This document shows positions 20,193 to 30,164 of a stretch of 64,000 nt of DNA, one piece after another; within the stretch, counting starts at the first letter, position 1; each line of letters opens with the position of its first letter. Under the pieces are notes generated by a model that had not been told where the DNA came from, did no database searches, and saw only the letters and a list, made by a program, of their open reading frames with translations. A program made the translations under genes and the position numbers. This DNA is from Mytilinidion resinicola (taxonomy: Eukaryota; Ascomycota; Dothideomycetes; Mytilinidiales; Mytilinidiaceae), in contig NW_022985437.1 in the NCBI RefSeq assembly GCF_010093595.1, forward strand, positions 3,318,630-3,382,629, written 5' to 3'.

Positions 20193-20641
20193 TTGTAGCA
20201 GCTTAACTACAGCCTCGTGCCCGTTTTGGGCCGCCCATAACAGCGGCGTCCGGCCATGCTCCTCGTCCTTGGACTCAACGTCGGCCTTGCCTTCCAGCAG
20301 AAGCAGCTTAACTGCAGCCTCGTGCCCGTTCTCGGCCGCCCATGACAGCGGCGTCCGGCCATACTCCTCGTCCTTGGACTCAACGTCGGCCTTGCCCTCC
20401 AGCAGCAGCAGCTTAACTACAGCCTCGTGCCCGTTCTCGGCCGCCCATAACAGCGGCGTCTGGCCATACGTGTCGTCCTTGGACTCAACGTCGGCCTTGC
20501 CCTCTAGCAGCAGCAGCTTAACTACAGCCTCGTGCCCGTTCTTGGCCGCCCATAACAGCGGCGTCCGGCCATACTTGTCGTCCTTGGACTCAACGTCGGC
20601 CTTGCCCTCCAGCAGCAGCAGCCTAACTACAGCCTCGTGCC
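20193..20641 (-). repeat. Ankyrin repeat array, ~105-bp units nearly identical at DNA level
   Basis: Four full 35-residue units and partial ends encode GRTPLLWAAxNGHEAVVKLL with LEGKADVESKD between. Units differ by only a few bases, which points to recent copying or gene conversion, as known for repeat domains of fungal NLRs. Confidence 0.85.
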
Positions 20642-23187
20642 CAAAATATGACCCTACTATTAAACGATTTGTAAAATGAGGAGTCTTGTCGTAGGGATGG
20701 ACTAGAGTACAATATATAGAGAACCAAGTTTGGAATCTCTGGCTTTGTGTGTCACAAGTTTTAAGGACCAATTGCAATATTCCGTTTGCTGCTCTTTTTT
20801 GTGCCTTTTGGAAGTGGGCAGCCCAGTGGCTCGCAGCGTAGCCTAGGTAGTGATGTGTGTCTGTTCGCTGGCCGTCTGCGAGTATTTCCTCGGCTCGTAA
20901 TTCGCTTTCCATGTCCAAACTACTGCTGAATTCGGTGAAAAGGAGATAAGTAATGCATGTTCTTGCCATAACAAGCTCTGACACAGCCGGCTCAATAGAG
21001 TATTTCCACACACCGCTGGTTGTCTCGGGTTTTGCAAGGAGAAACTCCTTTGCCGTCTGATGGATTAAATAGACTCTTCGGTCTATCACATTGACGAAGA
21101 GACCGCAGAGATATCTAAGTCTAGTTTTGAACCTGTCTTCGGGCTCGAGGTCAAGCTCCTCGTATGACCTATGATTATCTTCCAAAGCCAGTGCGATGTT
21201 CATCTCCTGTACTGTAAGTGGCCTAGCAGCGGAGACGACAATACAGAGAAGCTTTCGTGCTTGGTCTTTATTGCCGCTCCTTTTGAGGATGTCCTCGTAT
21301 GTCTCTTCTACCGTCTTAGGGAGGGTTTTGATGGATCGCATCAGGGTGTTCTTGGTAACACGTTGATTAGGTGTTTGAACAATCCCTTCGAAGATAAGTC
21401 GCAACCACAGATACGTCCGGTGAGGTATGCTTAAAAGCTCATTTTCCAGGGCCGATTTTTCCGACTCGTCGAGCTCCAATTTCGGTCCAATCTCCTTGTG
21501 TACTTTGAAAGTAATAACGCGATTGATCTCTTTACTGATTTGATTCGATTCCTCCTCACCTCGAAGTCGGACGGTGGGTAAATCCATCGTTAGTTCAGTA
21601 AAATGGCGTTCGATTTCGAAATAAGGACGACTGGTAGCTAGGAATTTGAGCCTAGATGAAGTTTTCTCGGATGCTTGGCCGTTGTAGAACTTGTTCAAGG
21701 CTTTGATGACATTCCGTCTGCCCGTTTCTTCACATTCGTCGAGAGCATCCAAGATACAGACAATTTCTCCGGCTTCAGGGTCAGTAGCGGCGCTTGTGAG
21801 GATATCCCATAGCTCGTGAAAGTTTTGCTGCAGTTTGGTCCCTTGGCTTTGGTAGGCTGGAATAGCGTGGCGGATAAGAAACCTCTTTTGTATGAACAAT
21901 TGATGCAATAGAGCGCTAACTGCATCTGTCGCACTTTTCTGCTTGACGTCGTCATCCTTAAAGAAGAAGTAGCACATAGCACGTGACTCGGTACTTTTCA
22001 GGTCTACATCCACAAGAAACTTTGATAGAACTGATTTTCCACACCCTGGATCTGCCGATAGCCAGAGTATACTCGAAATTGTGCTCTGCATCCAAGTTTT
22101 GAAATATTGGTGTGTCAGAAACCACTCGCAGGTTCCTTCAATTCGGTCCGGATTTCGTTCTTTGTGGCTTTTGTATGGTGAAGTATATAGCAATTGCTGG
22201 CATTTGATTTCGATTTCACCCCAAGGTTTGTCCGTGGGTCTACTTATTTGATCTGCTGGAAATATGAGGATGAAAAGTTAGCGAGCAGATTCTTAATTAG
22301 TATTAACGGAAGAGTAATGGTATTAAAGACCGATGTAAAATCATGCATACATTCTCGTGACTGCAAATTCTTTGCGCACAGTTCAAGCTGTTTCTTGTGT
22401 TCTTCCGCCGCCAAGTATCGCCTGGTGGCCGCAACAATGCGAGGTCTTGCAGCAGCGTCCTCCAAGCCTATATCTTCCAGACCAGATAGTACGTTGAATC
22501 GAAAATAGCGATGCTCAGAATGTAGTTCCGTGTGGTGGCGAATGAAATCCCTGGCCGTTGATTCGGTTTCAGTTGCTTGACTTTTCAAAGTGTTTCCTAT
22601 TGCCGCAAGATTGCGCCCAAAGGGCTTTACAGTTGGTATGCCTGTGCCAACCGACACGAAGCATTGCAAGTTATCTCTTAATGCCCCTTCCGATTTCCAG
22701 ACATCTTCAGCTTCTGCCCATACCTGGCGGACTGGATTGTTTGCGCCTGTTGCCCCATCTAGGAACGACTCTTCATCGGGACCGATTTTGATAGGTTCGA
22801 AAAAGGTCGACGCAGCTGACGTAGCGCGAGCAGCTTGCCATATTGTTGTGGAGTTCAAGAGGTCTTCAGGCCATCGAGGGGATGCGTAATTGGCTAGGAT
22901 TGTCGTGTCATCGGGCATTGACTCGCTCGTCGCTGTCACGAAGCTTTTCTAGGCGTTAGTATTGGTCCTTGCATGAGAATCAAACAGGTCATACACTTTA
23001 CACTTTGGATCATCTTCCTTGAGGAGTGCGTCTTCAAGTTCTTTATCTCCGAGGGACTCGTCCTGGGGCTGCCGTTTCAGCGTTGAAAGTATGATTCGTT
23101 TGATACCTCGTTCGAGTGCATCCGTGTCAAAGCGCGCTTCAAGAGGCCAATTCCACGGGAGACTCAAAGTGGGTTTTACTCCGTATT

Positions 23188-23471
23188 ACTCAGGTTGAAA
23201 ATTGATGTGAACTCTGTCTTATTTCGGGGGCCCGAAGGCCAAACTATATACTACGTAGGAAGTGACTGTATGCATAGGCAGAAGCACTAATTGGAGGCAG
23301 CAGTAGGCAGCATTAGGCAGGGTAGGCCACCGTACCCCAACCCCTCTCTGTAGAAGTTGTAACTGGCTAGGCATGTAGGCAGCTACTATGCCAGCAACTC
23401 CAAGTCTGTACGTAGGTGACCGTGAACCGTATGAGTTGTTGATCCTAGGTTGTAGCTGTTACAACCCGAGT
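23188..23471 (-). mobile_element. Short LTR-like element, copy 1 (284 bp), inside the NLR gene
   Basis: The ends form a short inverted repeat (plus strand: ACTCAGGTTG ... CAACCCGAGT) and are flanked by a 5-bp duplication GTATT (23183-23187 and 23472-23476). The last ~66 bp on the plus-strand right side are identical to copy 2. It has no coding capacity. Size, 5-bp duplication and a TATATA near one end suggest a solo LTR or TRIM, but the ends are not the usual TG...CA, so the class stays open. The inside carries repeats of GGCAG. Confidence 0.8.
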
Positions 23472-23814
23472 GTATTCCTTGACTCGAAAAGCTTCGTCGG
23501 ATAGTTCGCGGTAGGCAGCGCGACACTCTTGGATGCTCATGTGCAGGCGTCCGAGCATGATTGCTATTAGGCTATGCTACTTAGTTGACCGGGCCCGCTA
23601 AAATGAACTTGTACAGCATTTACCCTCCAGTGCTTGTGCCCCCTATCATGTCAAAGTAGTCACATGGTTTCGGCGGGTTCTTCTGATCTACCTTGCGCAT
23701 CAACTCCTCGAGGATGCAGAGCGATGACAATCCTCGCACACCGCCTCCGTCGAGCGAGAGAAGACACAGTTCTCTCCCGTGTCGCGGTCGCGATGAGGCA
23801 GCCATCTCTTGCAT

Positions 23815-24804
23815 ATTGCATGAGCTCGGTAGCTATTAAAGCGAAGAGAAAAATGGAAGAGACGATGTGCCTGATAAAGGTCAAGTTTCACGCTGCCGCC
23901 TGGAACCCCAGGGAGAGGGTGGCTACCCCGCACCGACTGAATCCTCGTGAAGCCGCCTTAGCTAGCGAATGATCGTAACAGGAATTCCAAGGCAGCCACC
24001 GATCAGCTCAGGCCCCCGTTTTACTATGCAGAGCAACATGTGGCGCGGCTCATATCTATGTACCACCGGAAATGAGACCAAGGTTCCGTCACGTGCCCAA
24101 TATAACACCAAAATTGCACTAGACTTATATCACGTGACGGAATCTTAGCCTTATTTTTGGTGGTAGATCACCGCTCGCACAAGCTACAGGTACGAGAAGG
24201 CTGTGCCCGGTGCGCGGTCTTTGCGCTCCGCCACCCTTTTAAGGTCGAGTAGCTAAGTGTGTCGTGATCACATTATCTAAAAGAAAACCCGAGTATGAAC
24301 GGTTGATGTGAGCCAATCCTAAACTCAAATCAAATGACCTGTCCCGTTAATATAAGTCGTGATCCATACACAACAACAATCAGTATGTTGAGACACACGA
24401 TATATTACCACGTGAGTGCGAATCATGACGATTGGATGCCATCCTCGGCGCACGGTCTTCCTGCATCTCTTGGCTTTTGATCTAGCCGTACCTGCTCTAG
24501 CTTTCTTTGTTACGTTACAACCTAAGTAGTTAGTCTGTTAAGAACCCATTAATTTCAAGTGCGCAAAGCCAAGGAAGCAGTCACTTTACCACTTTGTACA
24601 TATTGGGTATTGAGCTAGTTACTGATGATACTACCACGTGTCGTTGACGGATACTGACAATTCCAGGACAACTCTGAACTCTCCTTGTCTAACTCAAGTG
24701 TTTAACCTAGCACCTATCCCATGTGACGCTACTCGAGTCTACAGTGTACATGCCTAAAGTACCAAGCGAACCTCGCCATTAGCTGTGCTCGTTGCCGTCG
24801 TCGT
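23815..24804. other. Intergenic, holds one small MITE
   Basis: This is the 5' flank of the NLR gene. Apart from the element at 24063-24163, I see no gene; several CACGTG motifs are scattered here. Confidence 0.4.
24063..24163. mobile_element. 101-bp MITE with ~33-bp inverted ends and TA target
   Basis: The left end (CCACCGGAAATGAGACCAAG) and the reverse complement of the right end (CCACCAAAAATAAGGCTAAG) continue into the identical TTCCGTCACGTG. TA flanks both sides (24061-24062 and 24164-24165). Nearly all mismatches are transitions (G/A or C/T). The layout fits a Tc1/mariner-derived MITE. Confidence 0.7.
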
Positions 24805-26660
24805 CTACCCCTCCTCCGTGAAGTATGTCTTTGGAACTGGAGCGAGCTTGAGGCGGTCTTCGAGGTACTTCGCACCATTCTTTACGTCGCCGTCTTCGAA
24901 GATCCAGCCGGTGAGGTCGCGGTTGCTTGTATAGCCAGCGACCGTGGTCCGAAAGTCCGACTTTATCTCAGTCCGAAAGGCAGACCACTCTCCAGGGGCC
25001 CAATCCTACACTCAGGTTGTTGATGTGAACTCTGCTTGTATTGTAATGGCCGTACGGGCCGAATATATACTAATAGGAAATGGCCTACCCCCTAGGTCTA
25101 TCAGCTTAGCTGAATAGAGGCTAGCTGAAAGGAACGAACCCAGCTGAAAGGAACGAACCCAGCTGAGAGGAACCTGTTGTAGCTGAACAGAGGACCTTGC
25201 CACGCTGTACGTAGGTGACCGTGAACCGTATGAGTTGTTGATCCTAGGTTGTAGCTGTTACAACCCGAGTCCTACGCTATCTTGTTCCATTCGGCGAGGC
25301 TCGCCTCTTCCCCTCCGTAGTCTTCGAAGAGAACACAGCGATTGTCCTTCATTGACGCTCGAATGAGGAGCTTGCTCAGACGTGGGCAATCTCGAAGGTT
25401 TCGCAAAATGGGGCCCCATCCAATTGTGCAAGGCTTCGGTCCACGAGGTTCACGCTCTCGAGGCGTACCTTTTCCAACGTATCCCAGTTGAGTGCGATCA
25501 GACCACACAGAATGTAATTTGACATAGTAACGGCGTCGAGTTGGAGTGTGGCTAAGCGTAGGTTTGTGTTCATAGCCCTGGGTTGAGTGCCCATGCACAG
25601 TAGGCTGATTGGGCGGTCGATGCTGGGGCGCCAGAACGCCGGATTTGTGATGTCTTTCATGTAGCATGGAGTCATGTACCCGCCCTCATGCCGCTCACTG
25701 ATAGAAAGAGTCCCAATGGATTCCGCCACTGACTCAAGCACAGATCGGAGAAAGTTGTGCTGGTATTGCTCCTTTCGCGACTTCTTCAGGTCGCCAAGGC
25801 CGAGCAGCACATCTAGTTGCTTCAACTTAATGAAAGTGGCGTCGTGTTGAGCTTCGTTGAACTCTAGTAGAACCCGAAAATTGTAGGCTAGGAATTCGAA
25901 GTTACCGGCTGTGTGAGGGCGGCCACCTCTCAACGATCATAGAGCATCTAAGAAGAGTTGGAAGTGCACACAACTCCCCAGACTAGTTGTGTCACATTTG
26001 TTGCAGCCCGATGGGCCTATGAATGGGGTTATCTTCGTGGTCATCTTGTGCTGGAGGTTGGGTGGGATCTCATCTTTGGTCTCGATCGTCTTCAAACCGC
26101 GGAAGTGCAGAAGGGATATCCAGGCCATGGCCAGAACTATGCCTTGCGCCTGTATGTTGATGGTCGGTTCGACAAAATGTTTCCACCAATGTCTACGCTC
26201 GGAGCGTTTGGTATACTGTTGTTTCCGGATGTCATCATTGCAGTTGGTCCGGTAATCGTGAACTAAGCTCCATGTCCCCACGTGTTGATGTCGATGGTAC
26301 CAGGATACAGGACTGCACTGTTCGCCAAGAGAGTCAGCTCATCTGTATGAATAGTGATCTTTTCGACTCGTCGCGGTACAGTCTCGTGGGTGGAAAAGTC
26401 GATCAGGCGATTTAAGCCAACCTTGACTGGCTTGTCAGAGAGACTCGGATTTCTTTAAAGCCTCGATTCTCCAAGTGGTAAGTTGATTTCTTCGCGATGT
26501 CTCGACAACTGCTTCGAAATGAAAGTACATCCTCGAGTGGAAGCTTTTGACAGATGTTGTCAATTAGCTCTGAGGGCAATGCGAGAAGTGGAGGCGAGCG
26601 CTTTTCGGGTGCCTTGCGGGATGCCGTTTGATTGCTGGGCGTAGCGAAGGATCTAGACAC
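24805..26660 (-). pseudogene. Decayed F-box gene with LTR-like insertion near its 3' end
   Basis: The start (MSRSFATPSNQTASRK) and F-box (LLALPSELIDNICQKL...VLSFRSSCRDIAKKS) are intact at 26660-26420. The frame then breaks near 26412 and again near 26245, has an in-frame TGA near 25934 (after FQLFLDAL), shifts near 25390 and meets a TAG at about 25272 where the element sits. Downstream of the element the same frame continues DWAPGEWSAFRTEIKSDF and ends with RDLTGWIFEDGDVKNGAKYL, the C-terminal motif shared with the other F-box genes here. The Cys motif GCNKCDTTSLGSCVHF is also kept. The stops can arise from CGA and CAG by C-to-T change. Confidence 0.75.
25010..25270 (-). mobile_element. Short LTR-like element, copy 2 (261 bp)
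   Basis: It has the same terminal sequences as copy 1 (ACTCAGGTTG ... CAACCCGAGT), flanked by the 5-bp duplication CCTAC (25005-25009 and 25271-25275). The inside carries about three tandem ~19-bp units of AGCTGAAAGGAACGAACCC type that copies 1 and 3 lack. Confidence 0.8.
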
Positions 26661-27105
26661 GACTATAGTATTTGAGTCGCGACGGTGGAGGCGGTAGAGC
26701 AGGTGATGAAGGGATTCGATCTGTTGTGGTGAGGTCCGGTGATGGTAAGTGGTATGGGCAGGTCTAGGGAAGTGGAGATCGACTACTATTGTGGCGGGAG
26801 GATGGGCATGCTTAAATGTGTGCGCGGTGGTTCACGTGACGTAGAAAAGCGCGTTCAACTAAACGTGAATGAAGGAGCGCATAGCGGCCCGTCGTTGTCA
26901 CCACCACGACGTTCACCACGCGCGTCTGCTCACACATTTACCGCATTGTCATTATCACGGAACAAGGAGCTGTATGCCGTGTATGTGATGTATTGGATGA
27001 TGATGATAGAGAAGAGATAGGTCTGAGGAAGGTGAAGCTATATACAAGAGGTGCTGTGCGCCTGCCGTAGCCCTCACCGCTACTCCCTGACAGTCATTAT
27101 ACAAC
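26661..27105. other. Intergenic, no gene seen
   Basis: 5' flank of the decayed F-box gene up to the hAT-like element. A short plus-strand frame (26739-27020) has no recognisable content. Confidence 0.4.
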
Positions 27106-27701
27106 GGGCGGTGCTAATGGTATACCCCCCTTCTTGCTAAACGTACCACCCTCCTCTCGTGTGATCTCCTAATTGGCTGGAGTGGCCGGGCCGATGTTGA
27201 ATGAAAAAGCACGCCCCGCCTAAGATTAAGGGGCCGGAAAAAAAGTGACATTATATACTTCCAACAGCCAACTCCTCAGAGCTTCCTTTTGAAGTGAATT
27301 CGAGCGAAGGCGGTGATGCAGGCGTCGATGCAGCCGGGCCAGACTTATTGGAAAGAAGTCTCTATAAGGTGATGTCTTGATAGTTTCAGCATCCTCCTAG
27401 GCACGTAGGCACAGCAGGTAGCAATATAATAAAATAGAGCAGCTGCGCGTACAGCTATACATACGGCCTCACGTCAGTTCTCTCGTATAGCATTACGTAC
27501 GGCCTTACGTACGTCCTCTCTCGTACGGCATCACGTACGGCCTCGCATACGTCCTCTTGTATAGCATCACGTGTGAATAGACGCGAGGTGAATGCCCGGA
27601 GGAAGCTCCGCACTGCTCCGAGCCAATTAGAAGGCGGTGAAACGATAAGGATGGAGGGAGTGTATGCCTAGCAAGAAGGGGATACACTATTATCAGCGCC
27701 C
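27106..27701. mobile_element. 596-bp non-autonomous element with long TIRs and 8-bp target duplication (hAT-like)
   Basis: The left end (GGGCGGTGCTAATGGTATAC) and the reverse complement of the right end (GGGCGCTGATAATAGTGTAT) continue to match through TTCTTGCTA and again at CTAATTGGCT, giving imperfect TIRs of about 80 bp. The element is flanked by an exact 8-bp repeat TATACAAC (27098-27105 and 27702-27709), the size made by hAT transposases. There is no transposase inside. It holds a minisatellite at 27452-27580. Confidence 0.8.
27452..27580 (+). repeat. Minisatellite of ~37-bp units
   Basis: Roughly three degenerate units with the pattern TCTCGTATAGCATTACGTAC followed by GGCC(T)..CGTACGTCC. 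Located inside the hAT-like element. Confidence 0.65.
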
Positions 27702-27759
27702 TATACAACACCCCTTGTATCATCATCCTCCACAAATCCCCACCAGTCTCCCACCACCT

Positions 27760-28053
27760 ATGCTAGCCAGCACGCACACCAAGCCCTCATCACCGAGTCG
27801 ACTCTCTAACCTAGAGACACAAGCCATGACACTCCTCCTAACTACTACCGCTGACCTGGGCAAGGCCGGCCGGGGCGTCCAGGTGGTACGACATAAGGAA
27901 GATGCCGAAGAGCTGGCCAAGATCGATGCAATTTTCGAGCGCATTCGCAAAGTCGTTCCAACGGAACCCTACATTCTGTCCACGCCAAGCGACTTCCCCT
28001 ACCACCGTGTCGACCACCAAGAGCACCGGAGCTGGATGATTGGTGATCTATAG
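27760..28053 (+). CDS. Small hypothetical protein, 97 aa
   Basis: The frame is open from 27664, but its first ATG lies in the right TIR of the hAT-like element; the ATG at 27760 (MLASTHTKPSS) lies outside the element and is preferred. The product has a Ser/Pro-rich start and an Arg/Lys-rich helix (KEDAEELAKIDAIFERIRKV). No known domain. It precedes the decayed F-box gene in a different frame and could be its lost 5' exon. Confidence 0.35.
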   Translation: MLASTHTKPSSPSRLSNLETQAMTLLLTTTADLGKAGRGVQVVRHKEDAEELAKIDAIFERIRKVVPTEPYILSTPSDFPYHRVDHQEHRSWMIGDL

Positions 28054-28871
28054 GAGCCCCGAGAGGAGTACCGCCAGTATCAAACTTGGCAATACCGGGA
28101 TCGCCAGAACACGATATACGGCCTTCGGTCCACTGTCACGACCGATTGCAGAAAGAGGCTGCATTGGCATCCCAACGACCTGAAAACACTGCTTTTGCTT
28201 CCGCTTTGCCAAACACACTGAAACGAAAACGTGACTCCACCGACCCCGAAGAGCAAGAGAAACGCCTCGCACCCACGCTTCATCCTACGAATACTGCCGA
28301 AACTCCTACATCTTCTCCTAGAATTCGAGATGCCGCTCCTACCTCCGACGAGCGACCTTCTCTTGGCAATCTCCCTGCCGAATTGGTCGACGGAATATGC
28401 AAACATCTAGACGAAAAGTCGCTATTGCAGCTGCGCCTTACCTCCAGAGGAATGTACGGAAAGTCACTATATCAGACGACAACTCTTGCCTTCCGAGAGA
28501 TTCGTGTCGTGTTGGGAGAGGATTCTAGGGCCGGCTTGAATGGCTTCATCGATATGGTGATGCAAAATCCAGATCTCACGAAATACACAGAGAAGGTTGT
28601 GATCGCAATCAGTGACGCCTTTTTTGTTGGAGATATGGACCTCGATCTGCCCTCAGAGGTCCGCAAACAGCGTCCTCTTGCGACGTGCGAAGGGAACTAG
28701 CTCAATCACTTCAACTATCCCAAGCTGCATTAGACAGAACGCGGCATCGACATCGCAATTCTCTTGGTAACATTAGCAAAGTTGCCTAATGTGCACACAG
28801 TTGAGATTAGTGATAAGCCGGGGTTCAAGCCAGAAGTGGGTGGAATGGCGCGCGAGGTCGTCGACTTTATC

Positions 28872-29146
28872 ACTCGGGTTGCAGCAACCTAGGATCAGCA
28901 ACTCACACGGTTCACTAGGTATCCATTACTCTCCCTTTCTCTTTCTTACGGAGTTGTGGTGCTTCCTTGCTGTCAAGACAGCAAGGAAAGGGAGTGCCTT
29001 TCCTTGGCGCCTTCCTAGGCGCCTTCCTTGCTGCCAAGGGAACGACCAAGGGAGCGCCCTAAGGGATAGTTCATCTCGCTCCTCTATATAGTCCGCCTTT
29101 ACGGCATCTACAATGCAACAGAGTTCACATCAATTTCAACCTGAGT
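28872..29146 (+). mobile_element. Short LTR-like element, copy 3 (275 bp)
   Basis: In plus orientation it reads ACTCGGGTTGCAGCAACCTA ... TTCAACCTGAGT, the reverse of copies 1 and 2, with a TTATC duplication (28867-28871 and 29147-29151). A TATATA motif lies about 60 bp before the right end. A perfect 12-bp-arm hairpin sits at 28963-28988. Confidence 0.8.
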
Positions 29147-29364
29147 TTATCAGCACAGATTGGTGCATCCTTCGACGCAGAAAACGGTGGCGCTGAAACC
29201 TACCGGTCATTACGTGCAGACTTCAAACTGCCAGGCCAAGCATTGATGGGTGCCTTGTGGCAGCCATACAGCTTGAATTGCCCGACCCTCAAAAACTGGC
29301 AGCCGTCCATACGCTACTGTACTAGCGCATCCTTAGCGCCATTCCTCAGCTTGCATGTGTCACC

Positions 29365-29465
29365 TTTCAGCTCAACAGGGTTCCTTCTCTCAGCTGGCTT
29401 GGCTCCTCTACGCCTATATATACCTATCCTCCTACATAGCAATACACAAGAGTTCTCATCACTTT
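29365..29465 (+). mobile_element. 101-bp insertion between TCACC repeats
   Basis: TCACC is present on both sides (29360-29364 and 29466-29470). Removing 106 bp joins 'LAPFLSLHVSP' to 'AAKNLIFNIGHLRPG' in one frame. Its right half (TATATATA..., then AGAGTTCTCATCACTTT) resembles the right end of copy 3 (AGAGTTCACATCAATTT), so it may be a shortened relative. Confidence 0.6.
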
Positions 29466-30164
29466 TCACCAGCTGCCAAAAACCTCATCTTCAACATTGG
29501 GCATCTACGCCCTGGAAGCTCTGCAAAACCTGGACGCCAAAGCTTGTTCTCACGGCTCGTTGAGGCCGCACCGAACCTCCAAAATGTCCAAATCAGCGGC
29601 AGGAAGAAGCACTTGTGGAAGGACCTGCACCAGACGCAACTCAGGCTGAACTACGACTGGCTCAACTTTGACACGAGCTCCATGTTCTGTCAACTCGAGA
29701 CATTAGACCTTCGTACCGTTGTGTTAGATACTCAGCGGCTGTCAAACCTGTTAAAGAGTCAAGAGGCAACGCTTACTCATGTTCACCTTGAAGGTGTTGA
29801 CCTTGGGCCAAACGGGGACTGGCAGAAGATCATCGAGGACCTGAAGGCTTTGCCCAAACTTGAGGATTTTTTCCTTCGGGGACTTGGATGTGATGGCCTT
29901 AGTGCTTGGTTTGATGACCAGGAAGAGATAGAAAGGAACTCAGGCTTCCAAGCCTACAATGATCAGTTCTAGATTGAAATGAATCAGGATACTCCGTGGC
30001 CTCCCTGGGGCTATTGGATGACGCCTCGATCAAACTATGAGCGCCCTGGACAGCAGATGCATGGCAATCAGGCTAGCAACTCTGTTGGGTGGCTACTCAA
30101 GCGACCTCTCGAGATTGAGTCAGGCCTGAAATTCATGGGGGAGCACTTCATTCTGATCATATAG

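Larger units (their letters stand above)
20181..23814 (-). pseudogene. Patatin-NACHT-ankyrin NLR-type receptor gene, broken by a 284-bp insertion
   Basis: Exons on the minus strand are 23814-23624, 23571-22997 (holding the insertion 23471-23188), 22948-22351 and 22252-20181. Introns are 52, 48 (with TACTAAC) and 98 bp. Without the insertion and one AATAC copy, all parts join in one frame of about 1048 residues. Patatin phospholipase hallmarks are intact: DGGGVRGLSSL, GGTSTGGLIAIMLGRL (nucleophile Ser in GTSTG) and DGATGANNPV (catalytic Asp). A NACHT NTPase follows, with Walker A ADPGCGKSVLSK at about residue 430 and Walker B IVCILDALDECEE. About four near-identical ankyrin repeats end the protein in a truncated unit. 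Related fungal proteins (for example Neurospora plp-1) act in allorecognition and cell death. The gene as it stands would give a truncated product. Confidence 0.85.
28086..30164 (+). pseudogene. Decayed F-box gene with two insertions
   Basis: No ATG is found at the beginning, so the original start is lost or lies upstream. The F-box LGNLPAELVDGICKHLDEKS is followed by LLQLRLTSRGMYGKS. In-frame TAG codons occur at 28698 and about 28737, both at positions where relatives have Trp or Gln. The frame then runs ILLVTLAKLPNVHTVEISDK into the element at 28872-29146, shifts by one base, continues SLRADFKLPGQALMGAL, and is split again by a 101-bp insertion at 29365-29465. The LRR-like part LETLDLRTVVLDTQRLSNLL is intact, another TAG is at 29970, and the end keeps the family motif SVGWLLKRPLEIESGLKFM. 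Confidence 0.75.

Noticed and set aside
27452..27580. Possible CRISPR-like array
   Set aside because: Units are adjacent without unique spacers, imperfect, and lie in a eukaryotic MITE.
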